Shown here piece after piece: positions 1 to 8,767 of a DNA stretch of 37,825 bases. Position numbers and translations under genes: made by a program. Each line of letters starts with the position of its first letter. Position 1 is the stretch's first letter. Location of the stretch: positions 1-37,825 of the forward strand of contig CALHCB010000102.1 of assembly GCA_937930695.1 (NCBI GenBank). The letters are read 5' to 3'. The DNA is from an uncultured Acidimicrobiales bacterium (GTDB lineage: Bacteria; Actinomycetota; Acidimicrobiia; Acidimicrobiales; SZUA-35). The notes beneath the pieces were generated by a model that was given only the letters and a program-made list of their open reading frames with translations, was not told where the DNA came from and did no database searches.

Positions 1-1191
1 ATGATGAAGGGCGCCGAGGCGATGGGGCTGGCAAAGGTCGATGTCGAACTCGACTTCGATGCCCTGCGAGATCGCATCGTGACTATCGAGAATCAGCTCG
101 AATCGTCGGTGACATCCCTGCTCAAGAGCCAGGCGGTCCGCCTGATCGAAGGCACGGGCAGCCTCATCGGGCCGAACACCGTTTTGGCCCAGCCGAATGA
201 TCCCGATCTGGCTCCGATCGAGCTCGACGCGGATGTCATCGTGTTGTCGACGGGCAGCCGGCCACGGATTCCCGATTGGGCGCACATCGATGGTGAGCGA
301 GTCCTGACAACACGTCATGCCTATCCGCCACCGGAACTGCCCAAACACCTGATCGTGATCGGTTCGGGTGTCACCGGTGTGGAGTTTGTCCACATGTTCA
401 ACTCCTTTGGGTCAGAAGTGACCTTGATCGTGTCCCGTCAGCAGGTGCTGCCGGGCAAGGACCCTGAGGTTGCTGCTGCGCTCGAGCAGAGCTTTTTGGA
501 CCGCGGCGTTCGCTTGTTCATGGGCGCTCGAGCGCAAGACATCGAGGTCAACGGGAACGAGGTCACCGTCAAGTGCGACGATGGGCGAATCGCCACTGGT
601 TCGCACGCGTTGCTTGCCATCGGCTCGGTGCCGAACTCCGAAACACTGGGGCTGGAGAAGGCCGGTGTCGAGTCGGAATGGGGCTATGTGACGGTCGACC
701 ACAACAATCTGTCCAACGTGCCCCACATCTACGTTGCCGGCGATCTGTCTGGCAAGCTGCCGCTGTCATCGGTGGCGACGACACAGGGCCGCAAGATCGC
801 CCAACACGCCATGGGTCTCCACGCAGGGCCGCACCGCCATCTCGATTACGACAAGGCAGCGTCGGCCATCTTCACCGATCCGGAGATCGCAGATGTCGGC
901 CTGGCAGAGGCAGACGCGTTCTCCGAAGGGCGCAAGATTCGTGTCACCAAGGTGCCGTTCTCGGTTTCCGCCAAGGCCTTGATCAACAACGATTCTCGGG
1001 GCTTCGTGAAGATCGTGTCCGATCCGGCTACCGGCGTGGTGCTCGGTGGTTCGATCGTCGGTCGCCATGCGGCGGAGCTGATCTCGGTTCTTGCCCTTGC
1101 GGTGACTGCCGGTCTCACCGTCACGGATCTGGTTGAGTCCCTCTTCGTCCACCCGGCACTCGCCGAGGTCTTGGGCGAGGCGGCGGAGTAA
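1..1191 (+). CDS. Class I pyridine nucleotide-disulfide oxidoreductase (dihydrolipoamide dehydrogenase / SthA / LpdA-like), 5' truncated
   Basis: FAD- and NAD(P)-dependent reductase of the lipoamide dehydrogenase / transhydrogenase / quinone reductase superfamily. The visible 396 residues begin at the window edge. The N-terminal FAD-binding GxGxxG and the place where a CxxxxC redox motif would sit lie outside, so roughly 60-75 residues are missing and the ATG at base 1 is probably internal. Visible parts are the second Rossmann motif GSGVTG (121-126) for NAD(P), a C-terminal FAD motif containing VAGDLSG (about 246), and the dimerisation domain ending in HPALAE, whose His384 and Glu389 match the His-Glu pair of lipoamide dehydrogenases. 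The N-terminal helix resembles mycobacterial LpdA (an NAD(P)H quinone reductase) as much as true Lpd. Without the cysteines the substrate cannot be decided. The next gene starts 2 nt downstream, suggesting co-transcription. Confidence 0.85.
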   Translation: MMKGAEAMGLAKVDVELDFDALRDRIVTIENQLESSVTSLLKSQAVRLIEGTGSLIGPNTVLAQPNDPDLAPIELDADVIVLSTGSRPRIPDWAHIDGERVLTTRHAYPPPELPKHLIVIGSGVTGVEFVHMFNSFGSEVTLIVSRQQVLPGKDPEVAAALEQSFLDRGVRLFMGARAQDIEVNGNEVTVKCDDGRIATGSHALLAIGSVPNSETLGLEKAGVESEWGYVTVDHNNLSNVPHIYVAGDLSGKLPLSSVATTQGRKIAQHAMGLHAGPHRHLDYDKAASAIFTDPEIADVGLAEADAFSEGRKIRVTKVPFSVSAKALINNDSRGFVKIVSDPATGVVLGGSIVGRHAAELISVLALAVTAGLTVTDLVESLFVHPALAEVLGEAAE

Positions 1192-1193
1192 CC

Positions 1194-2966
1194 GTGGTGT
1201 TCGCCCAACTGCAATTGTTCCTTGCTGCCGCTGCAGAAGAGGGAGCGAGCACACTAATCCGGACCGAGGCGGCGATCGTCATCCTCGTCACGATTGCAGC
1301 TGCGGTTGCCGTATTCGCCCGCCGGGTTCAGTTTCCATTCACCGTCGCGCTCGTGCTTGCGGGTTTTGCTGCGACCTCGCTTGGCGACATCGTTGCCATT
1401 GACGTGTCGCCCGATCTGATCTTGTTCCTGCTCGTGCCGCCACTTCTCTTCGAAGCGACGCTGCACATTGCGTGGCCGAAATTGAAGGCGGATCTGGGCC
1501 CCGTGCTCGTCATGGCGTTGATCGGCACGCTCGTTGGCACCTTGGCGATCGGCTCGTTGGTTCACGTCGGTCTGGATCTTCCGTGGGAAGCAGCTTTTGC
1601 CTTTGGTGCACTCATTTCGGCGACGGACCCGGTTGCCGTCATCGCCTTCTTCAAGTCGCTGGGAACCCCCAAACGACTGAGTGTTCTGGTCGAAGGGGAG
1701 TCCCTCTTCAACGATGCGGTCGCCGTTGTGGCATTCGGCGTTGCGGTTGCAGCGGCTGAGGGCGACGGCTTCACGGTTGGCGGAGCGCTCGAGAATTTCC
1801 TCGTCGTATCGCTCGGAGGGATCGCGGTTGGCTTGGTGCTCGGCTATGTGGTGAGCGAGGTCGTGCTGTCACGAGTTGACGACGGGCTCATCGAGACCAC
1901 GACGAGCCTGGCTCTGGCGTATGGCTCGTTTCTCGTTGCTGAAGAGTTCGGCGTCATCATCGGACAGGACGGTCTGCACTTCTCAGGAATCTTGGCCGTT
2001 GTGGTTGCGGGCTTGCTCCAAGGCAACATCGGCATCCACAACACCTCACCGAGCACGAGGGTCACCCTGGAGCATTCCTGGGAGATCGTGACCTTCTTGG
2101 TCAATTCGCTCGTGTTCTTGTTCATCGGTCTCACCGTGAGCATCTCGGACCTTGTCGATGAGATTGGCGCTGTCTTGTTGGCCGTTGCCGGCGTGGTGGT
2201 CATGCGCATCGTGATCGTGTACGGGCTCAGCTTTTCCTCGGGCAAGATCTTCCCCAAACGGGTTGTGCCGCTTGGCTACCAGCACGTGATGTTCTGGGGT
2301 GGCCTGCGTGGCGCGATCTCCTTGGCGCTTGCGCTGACGCTCTCTGAACAGGTCTTCGATGCCGAAACTGTTCAGACGATCCGTGTCATGACGTTTGGTG
2401 TGGTGTTGTTCACGCTCTTGGGTCAGGGCACAACGATCGCCGGCCTGATTCGTCATCTCGGGTTGGCAGGCAAGGACGATCGAGAGCTCGAGCAGCAGCG
2501 GCATCAGGCTCGTCTCATCATGGGACGGGCGGGCCAGGCGGAGATTGCTCGACTCGGTGCTGATGGAGTGGTCGCAGACGATATGGCCGAAGCGATGGAG
2601 CAGGCCTACCAGGCTGATCTGAATCGGCACACGGGTGACCTGGCTCGCCACACACGCGAATATCCCGAGATGGGCGCGGCCATGTTGTTTCAGGCTCGTC
2701 GCGATGCACTCACCGCCGAGCGAGGTGCGGTCGGCGAAGTGCAACGAACCGGTCTCATCGACGGAGCGGTTGCCCGTGAGATGAGCCAAGAGATCGATAT
2801 CCGGATGGCCGCACTGGATGAGATCGAAGAGCGCTGGGGAAGCGATCTTGATGTCGATGTCGATGTCACGGATCTTGAGGACACGATGGAAGGTCTGGTG
2901 CGCGAGGAGCTTGCATGGCTTCGCTCTGTCGGTACAACCAACGCGTCAAGCGACGCCATCGACTAG
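1194..2966 (+). CDS. Na+/H+ antiporter, CPA1 (NhaP/NHE-like) family
   Basis: Membrane exchanger of Na+ (or K+) for H+, for pH and sodium homeostasis. The 590-residue protein starts at GTG, 2 nt after the preceding stop. Residues 1-430 hold about a dozen hydrophobic segments. The CPA1 ion-site motifs are present: SATDPVAV (142-149) and VEGESLFNDAVAVV, whose Asn173-Asp174 pair is the transport dyad of electroneutral antiporters. A cytoplasmic charged helical tail of about 150 residues follows, rich in Glu, Asp and Arg, ending in an acidic Asp/Val repeat; such tails are usually regulatory. It faces the carboxylase gene convergently. Family assignment is firm; the ion preference is unknown. Confidence 0.92.
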   Translation: MVFAQLQLFLAAAAEEGASTLIRTEAAIVILVTIAAAVAVFARRVQFPFTVALVLAGFAATSLGDIVAIDVSPDLILFLLVPPLLFEATLHIAWPKLKADLGPVLVMALIGTLVGTLAIGSLVHVGLDLPWEAAFAFGALISATDPVAVIAFFKSLGTPKRLSVLVEGESLFNDAVAVVAFGVAVAAAEGDGFTVGGALENFLVVSLGGIAVGLVLGYVVSEVVLSRVDDGLIETTTSLALAYGSFLVAEEFGVIIGQDGLHFSGILAVVVAGLLQGNIGIHNTSPSTRVTLEHSWEIVTFLVNSLVFLFIGLTVSISDLVDEIGAVLLAVAGVVVMRIVIVYGLSFSSGKIFPKRVVPLGYQHVMFWGGLRGAISLALALTLSEQVFDAETVQTIRVMTFGVVLFTLLGQGTTIAGLIRHLGLAGKDDRELEQQRHQARLIMGRAGQAEIARLGADGVVADDMAEAMEQAYQADLNRHTGDLARHTREYPEMGAAMLFQARRDALTAERGAVGEVQRTGLIDGAVAREMSQEIDIRMAALDEIEERWGSDLDVDVDVTDLEDTMEGLVREELAWLRSVGTTNASSDAID

Positions 2967-3102
2967 CGCTCTCACCCTCCCAAACACCACCCCATCATTG
3001 GTGGAGCTACCGCGCCGTAGACGACCGTCTCGCTCCACCATTCCAATCTCGTCGTGGCTTGGTGGAGTGAGAGCGCGACAAACGACTGTCTCGCTCCACC
3101 AA
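2966..3102. repeat. Two-copy inverted-repeat element in a convergent gap (possible bidirectional terminator)
   Basis: Two hairpin-forming units lie in tandem. In the first, TGGTGGAGC (2999-3007) pairs with GCTCCACCA (3032-3040). In the second, TTGGTGGAG (3059-3067) pairs with CTCCACCAA (3094-3102). The right arms sit inside a 20-bp direct repeat with one mismatch (3021-3040 and 3082-3101, offset 61). A further 10-bp arm, GCGCTCTCAC (2966-2975), overlaps the antiporter stop codon and is the exact reverse complement of 3067-3076. Loops are about 24-26 nt, long for a simple terminator, and there is no T-tract. The position between converging genes fits termination in both directions, but the duplicated unit looks like a small dispersed palindromic repeat. 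Confidence 0.7.
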
Positions 3103-3135
3103 TCGGGTGGGTGGGTGTCGTGAGGTGGGAGCGGG

Positions 3136-4905
3136 TTAGGCGATGACGGCGACCACGTCGCCGCCGCTGACCGAATCGCCGGTAGCGACTCGGATCTCTT
3201 TGACGGTGCCCGCCTTCTCCGCAGCCACGTTGTTCTCCATCTTCATGGCTTCGAGCACGACAATCGTTTCGCCAACCTCGACTTCGTCGCCAACCTCGAC
3301 GGAGACCTTGACGATCGTGCCCTGCATCGGGACCGTGACATCGCCGGATCCACTGCCGCCGCCTGCGCTGCCTGAGGCGCTGCGTCGGCGTTGTTTCTTG
3401 GCGGGACCAGCTGCGCCTCCGGCGGATTCCGGAACCCAGACTGCGACGTCGAATCGCTTGCCGTTGACCTCAACGACCGCATCGCGGCGAACTTTCGGCT
3501 CCGTCTCATCGCCGGTCGGAGCGGTCGGATCTGACGCCGCGGTTTCTGAGAGATCGAGAACTTCTTCGACCCACTTGGTTGAGTGCTCAACTGCCGCGAA
3601 GTCCGGATGGTCCAGGATGGCGATGTCGGCCGGAATGGTCGTTTTCACGCCCTGAATTTCGAACTCCCGCAACGCACGCAACGTGCGAGCGATGGCGGTG
3701 TCGCGGTCCTTGCCGTGGCAAATGAGCTTGCCGACGAGATTGTCGTAGTACTGGCTGACCTCGTCGCCTTCTTCGTAGCCACCGTCCCAGCGGACGCCGA
3801 ATCCCGAAGGGACCCGGAGACGTTGGATTGGTCCCGGTGATGGCAAGAAGGCGCCGCCTGCCGGGTCTTCTGCGTTGATGCGGACTTCAATGGCGTGGCC
3901 GGTGACGCTGACGTCGTCTTGGGTGAAGGGCAGGGCGCCTCCAGCGGCGACGTGCAACTGCAGGGCCACGAGATCCAAGCCGGTGACCAATTCGGTGACC
4001 GGATGCTCGACCTGCAAGCGGGTATTCATCTCGAGGTAGAAGAATTCGCCGTCCTCGTAGAGGAATTCGACGGTTCCTGCGTTCGTGTAGTTGCTGCCGA
4101 GGGCCACCTTGACGGCCGCCTCACCCATGGCGAGCGCGATGTCGTCAGGAAGTCCGGGAGCCGGGGCCTCTTCGATGAGCTTCTGGTGACGACGCTGGGC
4201 CGAGCAATCGCGCTGGCTGAGATGAACAGCATTGCCGTGGGAATCGCACAACACCTGGATCTCGATGTGGCGAGGTTTGGTGAGATATCGCTCCAGGTAG
4301 CACTCGTCACGAGCGAAATAGGCCAACGACTCGCGTTGGGCTGCCTCGAGGGCTTCAGGCGCCTCGTCGGGCGAGTTGACGACCTTCATGCCTCGTCCAC
4401 CGCCGCCGAAGGCAGCTTTGATGGCAACGGGCCATCCTTTGTCGTTGCCAAACGCAACAACCTCGTCAGGGTTGGTCAGGAACTCGGTGATGCCGGGGAC
4501 CCCGTGGACGCCGACCTTTTCTGCGGCTTCACGAGCGCTGATCTTGTCGCCCATGACTTCGATGGCTTCGGGCGGTGGGCCAACAAAGGTCACACCCCGT
4601 TCGGTAATCGCGCGGGCGAAGTCGGCATTCTCCGAGAAGAAGCCGTAGCCGGGATGCACCGCGTCTGCCCCGGATTGCTCGATCGCATCGAGAATGGCAT
4701 CGGTGTTGAGGTAGCTCTCTGCTGCGGTCTGGCCGCCAAGCGCAAAAGCGTGGTCGGCGAGGCGAACATGCAGCGCTTCGCGATCCAGTTCTGAATAGAC
4801 AGCGACGGTCTCGATTCCGAGTTCTTGGCAGGCTCGGATCACGCGAACGGCGATCTCTCCACGGTTGGCGATGAGGACTTTTTCGAAGGGGGCTTCATTC
4901 GGCAC
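3136..4905 (-). CDS. Acetyl-/propionyl-CoA carboxylase alpha subunit (biotin carboxylase + biotin carboxyl carrier)
   Basis: ATP-dependent carboxylation of biotin and presentation of carboxybiotin to an acyl-CoA carboxyltransferase (beta) subunit, feeding malonyl-CoA or methylmalonyl-CoA into lipid synthesis. The 589 residues comprise biotin carboxylase N-terminal, ATP-grasp and C-terminal domains (about 5-450; KAAFGGGGRGMK glycine loop, EMNTRLQVEHPVTE active site). A low-complexity basic/Gly-Ser linker follows, then a biotinyl domain with EAMKMENN, in which Lys555 is the biotinylation site. This two-domain architecture is that of actinobacterial AccA3-type subunits. The start is GTG at 4905. 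No beta subunit lies in the window. Biotin ligase is divergent, 18 nt away, a functional pairing. Acyl-CoA specificity cannot be read from this subunit. Confidence 0.93.
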   Translation of the reverse strand: MPNEAPFEKVLIANRGEIAVRVIRACQELGIETVAVYSELDREALHVRLADHAFALGGQTAAESYLNTDAILDAIEQSGADAVHPGYGFFSENADFARAITERGVTFVGPPPEAIEVMGDKISAREAAEKVGVHGVPGITEFLTNPDEVVAFGNDKGWPVAIKAAFGGGGRGMKVVNSPDEAPEALEAAQRESLAYFARDECYLERYLTKPRHIEIQVLCDSHGNAVHLSQRDCSAQRRHQKLIEEAPAPGLPDDIALAMGEAAVKVALGSNYTNAGTVEFLYEDGEFFYLEMNTRLQVEHPVTELVTGLDLVALQLHVAAGGALPFTQDDVSVTGHAIEVRINAEDPAGGAFLPSPGPIQRLRVPSGFGVRWDGGYEEGDEVSQYYDNLVGKLICHGKDRDTAIARTLRALREFEIQGVKTTIPADIAILDHPDFAAVEHSTKWVEEVLDLSETAASDPTAPTGDETEPKVRRDAVVEVNGKRFDVAVWVPESAGGAAGPAKKQRRRSASGSAGGGSGSGDVTVPMQGTIVKVSVEVGDEVEVGETIVVLEAMKMENNVAAEKAGTVKEIRVATGDSVSGGDVVAVIA

Positions 4906-4909
4906 GTCG

Positions 4910-4915
4910 TATGGT
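4910..4915 (+). promoter_or_regulatory. Candidate -10 box of biotin ligase
   Basis: TATGGT lies 8 nt before the ATG at 4924, inside the 18-nt divergent gap with the carboxylase gene. It fits the TANNNT pattern of near-leaderless actinobacterial promoters. No convincing -35 is seen. Confidence 0.4.
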
Positions 4916-4923
4916 TAGCCGAG

Positions 4924-5739
4924 ATGACGCCACAAAGGGAAGTACCTGGCCCAGCAGATTCAATTTTTCGTCTCGTGGAGTACGTCGATGTGACGGATTC
5001 AACAAACGCAGATTTGCTGGATCGGGCGAAAAACGGCGAGGAACCTGGTGTTGCCAGGATTACTGATCACCAACGAAAGGGGCGCGGGCGGCAGGGGCGA
5101 ACGTGGCATGACCGCCCCGCTTCGTCGCTTTTGATGTCGGTGTCGTTGCGTCCGGAGCCAAAGGTTGCGCCATTGGTTCCGCTGGCAACCGGGTTGGCAG
5201 TCGTCCACACGCTGAGATCTGAATTCTTGCCCTTCGATGATGCGCTCGAAGTGGGACTCAAATGGCCGAACGACGTCGTGGTCGTTGGGCCAAACGGGGA
5301 AGTGAAGAAGCTTGCCGGAATCCTCGCGGAGGCGACAGCGACACCTGCCGGTCTCGCTGTCGTGGTCGGCATGGGTCTCAATCTTGATCTCGGTCCGACC
5401 TGGGCAAACGACGTCTCTGCAGAGGTGGCTGCTCGCTCGGTCGATCTGACCACGCTCGTCGGAGCAGATCGCTGCCCCGAGCGTGATGAGTTGGCAACCA
5501 TGATCCTTCGCAGCCTTTCGGACCACCTGAAATCACTTGACTTTGACGCCCGAAGTCTCGTTGATCGGTACCGAGAAGTGTGCGTCACCCTCGGCACATC
5601 CGTCGACCTGGAACACCCGGCAGGGCCTGTGAGCGGTCTCGTCGTTGGCATCGACGACAGCGGGGCGATCGTGCTCGAGACGTCGACAGGGGTGCGCTCG
5701 TTCAACGCAGGCGAGGTGCACACCCGTCGAGCGCCGTAA
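4924..5739 (+). CDS. birA: Biotin--[acetyl-CoA-carboxylase] ligase, monofunctional
   Basis: Activates biotin with ATP and attaches it to the carrier lysine of biotin-dependent carboxylases, presumably the one encoded next door. The 271 residues from ATG 4924 carry the biotinyl-AMP loop GRGRQGRTW (53-61), KWPNDV (113-118) and KKLAGIL with the catalytic Lys129, followed by the small C-terminal SH3-like domain. There is no N-terminal winged helix, so it should not act as a DNA-binding repressor (group I ligase). The frame is open upstream to 4825, but that part is antisense to the carboxylase; ATG 4924, preceded by a TANNNT box, is the better start. Confidence 0.93.
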   Translation: MTPQREVPGPADSIFRLVEYVDVTDSTNADLLDRAKNGEEPGVARITDHQRKGRGRQGRTWHDRPASSLLMSVSLRPEPKVAPLVPLATGLAVVHTLRSEFLPFDDALEVGLKWPNDVVVVGPNGEVKKLAGILAEATATPAGLAVVVGMGLNLDLGPTWANDVSAEVAARSVDLTTLVGADRCPERDELATMILRSLSDHLKSLDFDARSLVDRYREVCVTLGTSVDLEHPAGPVSGLVVGIDDSGAIVLETSTGVRSFNAGEVHTRRAP

Positions 5740-5800
5740 CCACCGACACCGACGTCGTAGGTCACGAGACTCATGCCTCAGCCATCTCGGCCGATAGTAG

Positions 5801-7342
5801 GTGGTGCATCAGCCGTTGCTGACCCGCGTCGTTCTTGCGCTCCTCCTCGTCACTGCCCTGCTGGCTTCTTCGCTCGCGTCCCCGGTCATGGCCCAGGAGG
5901 ACCCGCCGCCCACGACAGCTCCGCCGACGGTGCCACCAACGACGAGTGCTCCGACGGTGCCGCCGACGACGGCGCCGCCAAATGAAGAATCGACGGTGCC
6001 GCCGACGACGGCCCCACCGACGCAAGATTCAACAGAACCGACAACGACGGATTCCTCCGATACGACGTCGTCAGTCACCGAACCAGAAGGCTCGACGACG
6101 TTGACCCTCGAGGATGGGTCGGCGGCGGATCCATCGACGCCAGACACAACCATTCCCGGTGGCGAGTGTGCACCGGTGACGGTCGACGGCGTCGAAGTCG
6201 CGTCGACCACCTTGCCGCCGTCGACCGCTTCGGAAGGCTCTGTCACTGTTGGTGGAGAGGCGGCCCCCTGCGGCACAGAGGAAGATCCTGCCGCTGGTGA
6301 GGACGAAACCGACGACACGGTTCCGGAGGTCGTTGTGACGATCCCGTTGCCTTCGACGATTCCCGGTGAGGACTTGGAATGGTCGCCGTGGGCCCCGACT
6401 GCCGTGCTCGTTGGCAGCGTCGAAGAAGCTCGCGTCAAACTCGCAGAGGCAGAAGAAGCCCACCTGAATGCGATCGCTCGGGTGAAGTCACTTCGGCTAC
6501 GACGAAAAGAACTCGAGCTTCGGGTCGAGGATCTTGACGACGAGACGAAGGAGACCATCCAGCTCCTCCAGGACGCAGAAGAACGGCTGCGACAACGTGC
6601 AACCGCTGCGTTCGTCCGCGGCGATGGCTCGGGCCCGTCGCTCGACTACGACGACATTCTTGACCGGGAGGCGCAGCAGACGCTGGTTGACACAGTCTTC
6701 GACCTCGATCGAGAGGCCGTCATCAACTACGGCGAACTTCGGGGCCAGCTCGACATCGAGACGCTCTCCACCGTCGACAGGCTCATCCTGATCGAAGATC
6801 TCGCGGCGGACGCACTGGAGGACGTCGAGTTCGAGGCCGGGGCGATCGAACAGGCGCAGCGAGAGCTGGTCGTGTTCGAAGCCGGAAGCACGATCTACAT
6901 CGAGAACGTCTTGTTCCCGATTGCCGGCGACTACGGCAATCCGCTCATCAACTCCTGGGGCTTTCCTCGATCGGGCGGACGTCGACACAAAGGCATCGAC
7001 ATCTTCGCCCCGCACGGGACGCCGCTGATTGCGGCCGAGCGAGGAGTCGTGACCGATGTCGGTGAAGGAAAGCTCGGAGGCTTGAAGGTTTGGCTCCGAG
7101 GGGAGAGCGGTACGGACTGGTACTACGCCCACTTGGCTGCTCATGCGCCCGGGCTGGTGGAAGGTCAGCTCGTGGAAGCGGGAGACCTCCTCGGCTATGT
7201 CGGCACGACCGGCAACGCCGTTGGTACGCCGCCGCATTTGCATATGCAGATCCACCCGAATGGTGGCGACGCTGTGAACCCCTATCCGATGCTGAATGTC
7301 ATTGCGGAGCGAGATGCACTGCTTGTCGAAGAGGGCAGCTAG
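5801..7342 (+). CDS. Secreted M23-family peptidase with Thr/Pro-rich linker and coiled coil
   Basis: Predicted exported peptidoglycan endopeptidase or hydrolase-like envelope factor of 513 residues. A signal peptide covers residues 1-31 (cleavage after PVMA). A Thr/Pro-rich repetitive linker (about 35-100, repeats of PPTTAPP and TVPPTT) probably spans the cell wall. An acidic region and a charged coiled coil follow (about 205-270). The LytM/M23 domain (about 380-497) has complete zinc ligands: HKGID (His396, Asp400) and HLH (479-481), plus YYAHL with His444. Coiled coil plus M23 is typical of septal-hydrolase regulators, but intact ligands argue for catalysis. The start is GTG 5801; GTG 5804 is equally possible. 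Its stop codon lies inside a tandem repeat. A second M23 gene lies beyond two CNNM genes. Confidence 0.88.
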   Translation: MVHQPLLTRVVLALLLVTALLASSLASPVMAQEDPPPTTAPPTVPPTTSAPTVPPTTAPPNEESTVPPTTAPPTQDSTEPTTTDSSDTTSSVTEPEGSTTLTLEDGSAADPSTPDTTIPGGECAPVTVDGVEVASTTLPPSTASEGSVTVGGEAAPCGTEEDPAAGEDETDDTVPEVVVTIPLPSTIPGEDLEWSPWAPTAVLVGSVEEARVKLAEAEEAHLNAIARVKSLRLRRKELELRVEDLDDETKETIQLLQDAEERLRQRATAAFVRGDGSGPSLDYDDILDREAQQTLVDTVFDLDREAVINYGELRGQLDIETLSTVDRLILIEDLAADALEDVEFEAGAIEQAQRELVVFEAGSTIYIENVLFPIAGDYGNPLINSWGFPRSGGRRHKGIDIFAPHGTPLIAAERGVVTDVGEGKLGGLKVWLRGESGTDWYYAHLAAHAPGLVEGQLVEAGDLLGYVGTTGNAVGTPPHLHMQIHPNGGDAVNPYPMLNVIAERDALLVEEGS

Positions 7343-7398
7343 GGGCCTGCTTCTCGAAGAGGGCGGCTAGGGCACTGCTTGTCGATGAGGGCAGCGAC
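7315..7398 (+). repeat. Three tandem 28-bp imperfect repeats across a gene end
   Basis: Units at 7315-7342, 7343-7370 and 7371-7398 share the pattern gcctGCTTsTCGAagAGGGCrGCtag. Unit 1 is the last coding part of the M23 gene including its TAG. Unit 2 keeps the TAG, and unit 3 has lost it (GCGAC). The copies differ at only a few positions each. The arrangement suggests slippage or duplication of the gene's 3' end. Confidence 0.88.
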
Positions 7399-7474
7399 GG
7401 CACATGTCATTTGCGTACTCGGCCCCAACCGACGTACGCAGTAGTGTGTCGGCGAGCAAGATGGTCCGAACGTC

Positions 7475-8767
7475 GTGAACACAGCCTTGAGTCTGATCAT
7501 CGTTTTGGTGCTCATTGCCGCGAACGCCTTTTTCGTCGCTGTCGAGTTCGCGCTCGTGGCTTCGGATCGCCAAAAGCTGCAGGCTCAGGCTGATCGCGGC
7601 GTGCGGACGGCAAGGACGGCAATGGCGGCCCTTGGCCGAATGTCGTTTCATCTCTCGGGGGCACAACTTGGAATCACCGTGACCAGCCTCCTCCTCGGTG
7701 CGCTTGCCGAACCACTTGTCGGCCGCTGGGTCGACCCACTCGTCGAGCCGCTGATCGGACGATCGGGCTCCGGACTGTCGATCGTGATCGCGTTGTTCCT
7801 CGCGACAGTCGTGCAGATGGTGATGGGGGAGCTGATCCCGAAGAACATTGCGATCGCCCACCCGAATGCGACGGTGCAGGTGTTGTCCCCGGTAGCGCGG
7901 ATCGTGCACGGTCTGCTGTCTCCGGCCATCTTGTTGTTCAACGGGGCGGCCAACTGGACCGTGCGCCGCCTCGGAATCGAGCCGCAAGAGGAACTCACGC
8001 AGGTCCGTTCGCTGGAAGAGATCGAATACCTGATTCGTTCCTCGGGCGAATTGGGCACGATCAGTGAGGATGCGCTGAGTCTTCTCGAACGCACGATCCG
8101 GTTTGGAGAAAAAACCGCAGCAGATGTGCTCGTGCCACGAGTCCATGTGGCTGCATTGGCGTCGACCGCCGTCGTTGGTGATCTGATCGATCTCGCCCTG
8201 TCCTCTGGCCACACCCGCTTCCCGGTCTTCGGAGATGATCTCGATGACATTCTCGGCGTTGTGTTGGTTTCTGATGTGTTCGCGTTGCCAACGACCACTC
8301 GCTCGCTGACACCGATTACCCAGCTCATGCGCGAGCCTCGCGTCGTACCGGAGACTCGAGACCTCGAAGACTTGCTCGGCGACTTTCAAGGCAGTGTGCG
8401 AGAGCTGTTCATCGTCGTGGACGAGCACGGCGGGACCGATGGCGTGCTCACTCTCGAGGATGTTCTCGAAGAGATCAGCGGCGAAATCGACGATGAGTTC
8501 GATGATGTGACCGCAGAGAGCCTCATCACATCAGGTCCCCAAGGGGTGACGGTAGTTGCCGGCACCTTGCATGGCGACGAGGTGGCCGACGCGTGCGGGT
8601 TCGAGATGCCGGATGGGGAGTACGAGACAATCGCCGGATTCTTGCTCGAGCGTCTTGGCCGGATCGCTCGTCCCGGCGACGAGGTCAGCTGGGACGGATG
8701 GCGTCTCGAAGTGATTGCCATGGATCGACTTCGTATCGCTTCGGTGCAGATTTCTGAGGCGGCATGA
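7475..8767 (+). CDS. CNNM/CorC-type membrane protein (DUF21 + CBS pair + CorC_HlyC)
   Basis: Integral membrane protein of the family once called hemolysin-related and now linked to Mg2+/Co2+ transport or its regulation (CNNM/CorC/MpfA). The 430 residues contain an N-terminal DUF21 domain with several hydrophobic helices (about 1-190) and the hallmark MGELIPKNIAIAHP. A pair of CBS domains follows (about 205-335; VVDEHGGTDGVLTLEDVLEEI in the second), then a C-terminal CorC_HlyC domain (about 345-425). The start is GTG 7475, with TAGTGT at 7442-7447 as a possible -10 and a short leader. It overlaps the next, paralogous gene by 4 nt (ATGA), implying translational coupling and perhaps a heteromer. 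Confidence 0.92.
   Translation: MNTALSLIIVLVLIAANAFFVAVEFALVASDRQKLQAQADRGVRTARTAMAALGRMSFHLSGAQLGITVTSLLLGALAEPLVGRWVDPLVEPLIGRSGSGLSIVIALFLATVVQMVMGELIPKNIAIAHPNATVQVLSPVARIVHGLLSPAILLFNGAANWTVRRLGIEPQEELTQVRSLEEIEYLIRSSGELGTISEDALSLLERTIRFGEKTAADVLVPRVHVAALASTAVVGDLIDLALSSGHTRFPVFGDDLDDILGVVLVSDVFALPTTTRSLTPITQLMREPRVVPETRDLEDLLGDFQGSVRELFIVVDEHGGTDGVLTLEDVLEEISGEIDDEFDDVTAESLITSGPQGVTVVAGTLHGDEVADACGFEMPDGEYETIAGFLLERLGRIARPGDEVSWDGWRLEVIAMDRLRIASVQISEAA

Noticed and set aside
3895-4794. Plus-strand open frame (299 codons) opposite the biotin carboxylase
   Set aside because: Antisense shadow of a highly conserved gene.
5900-6045. Regular repeats that could suggest a CRISPR or minisatellite
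   Set aside because: The repeats are in frame and encode a Thr/Pro linker of the secreted peptidase; there are no equal-length spacers.
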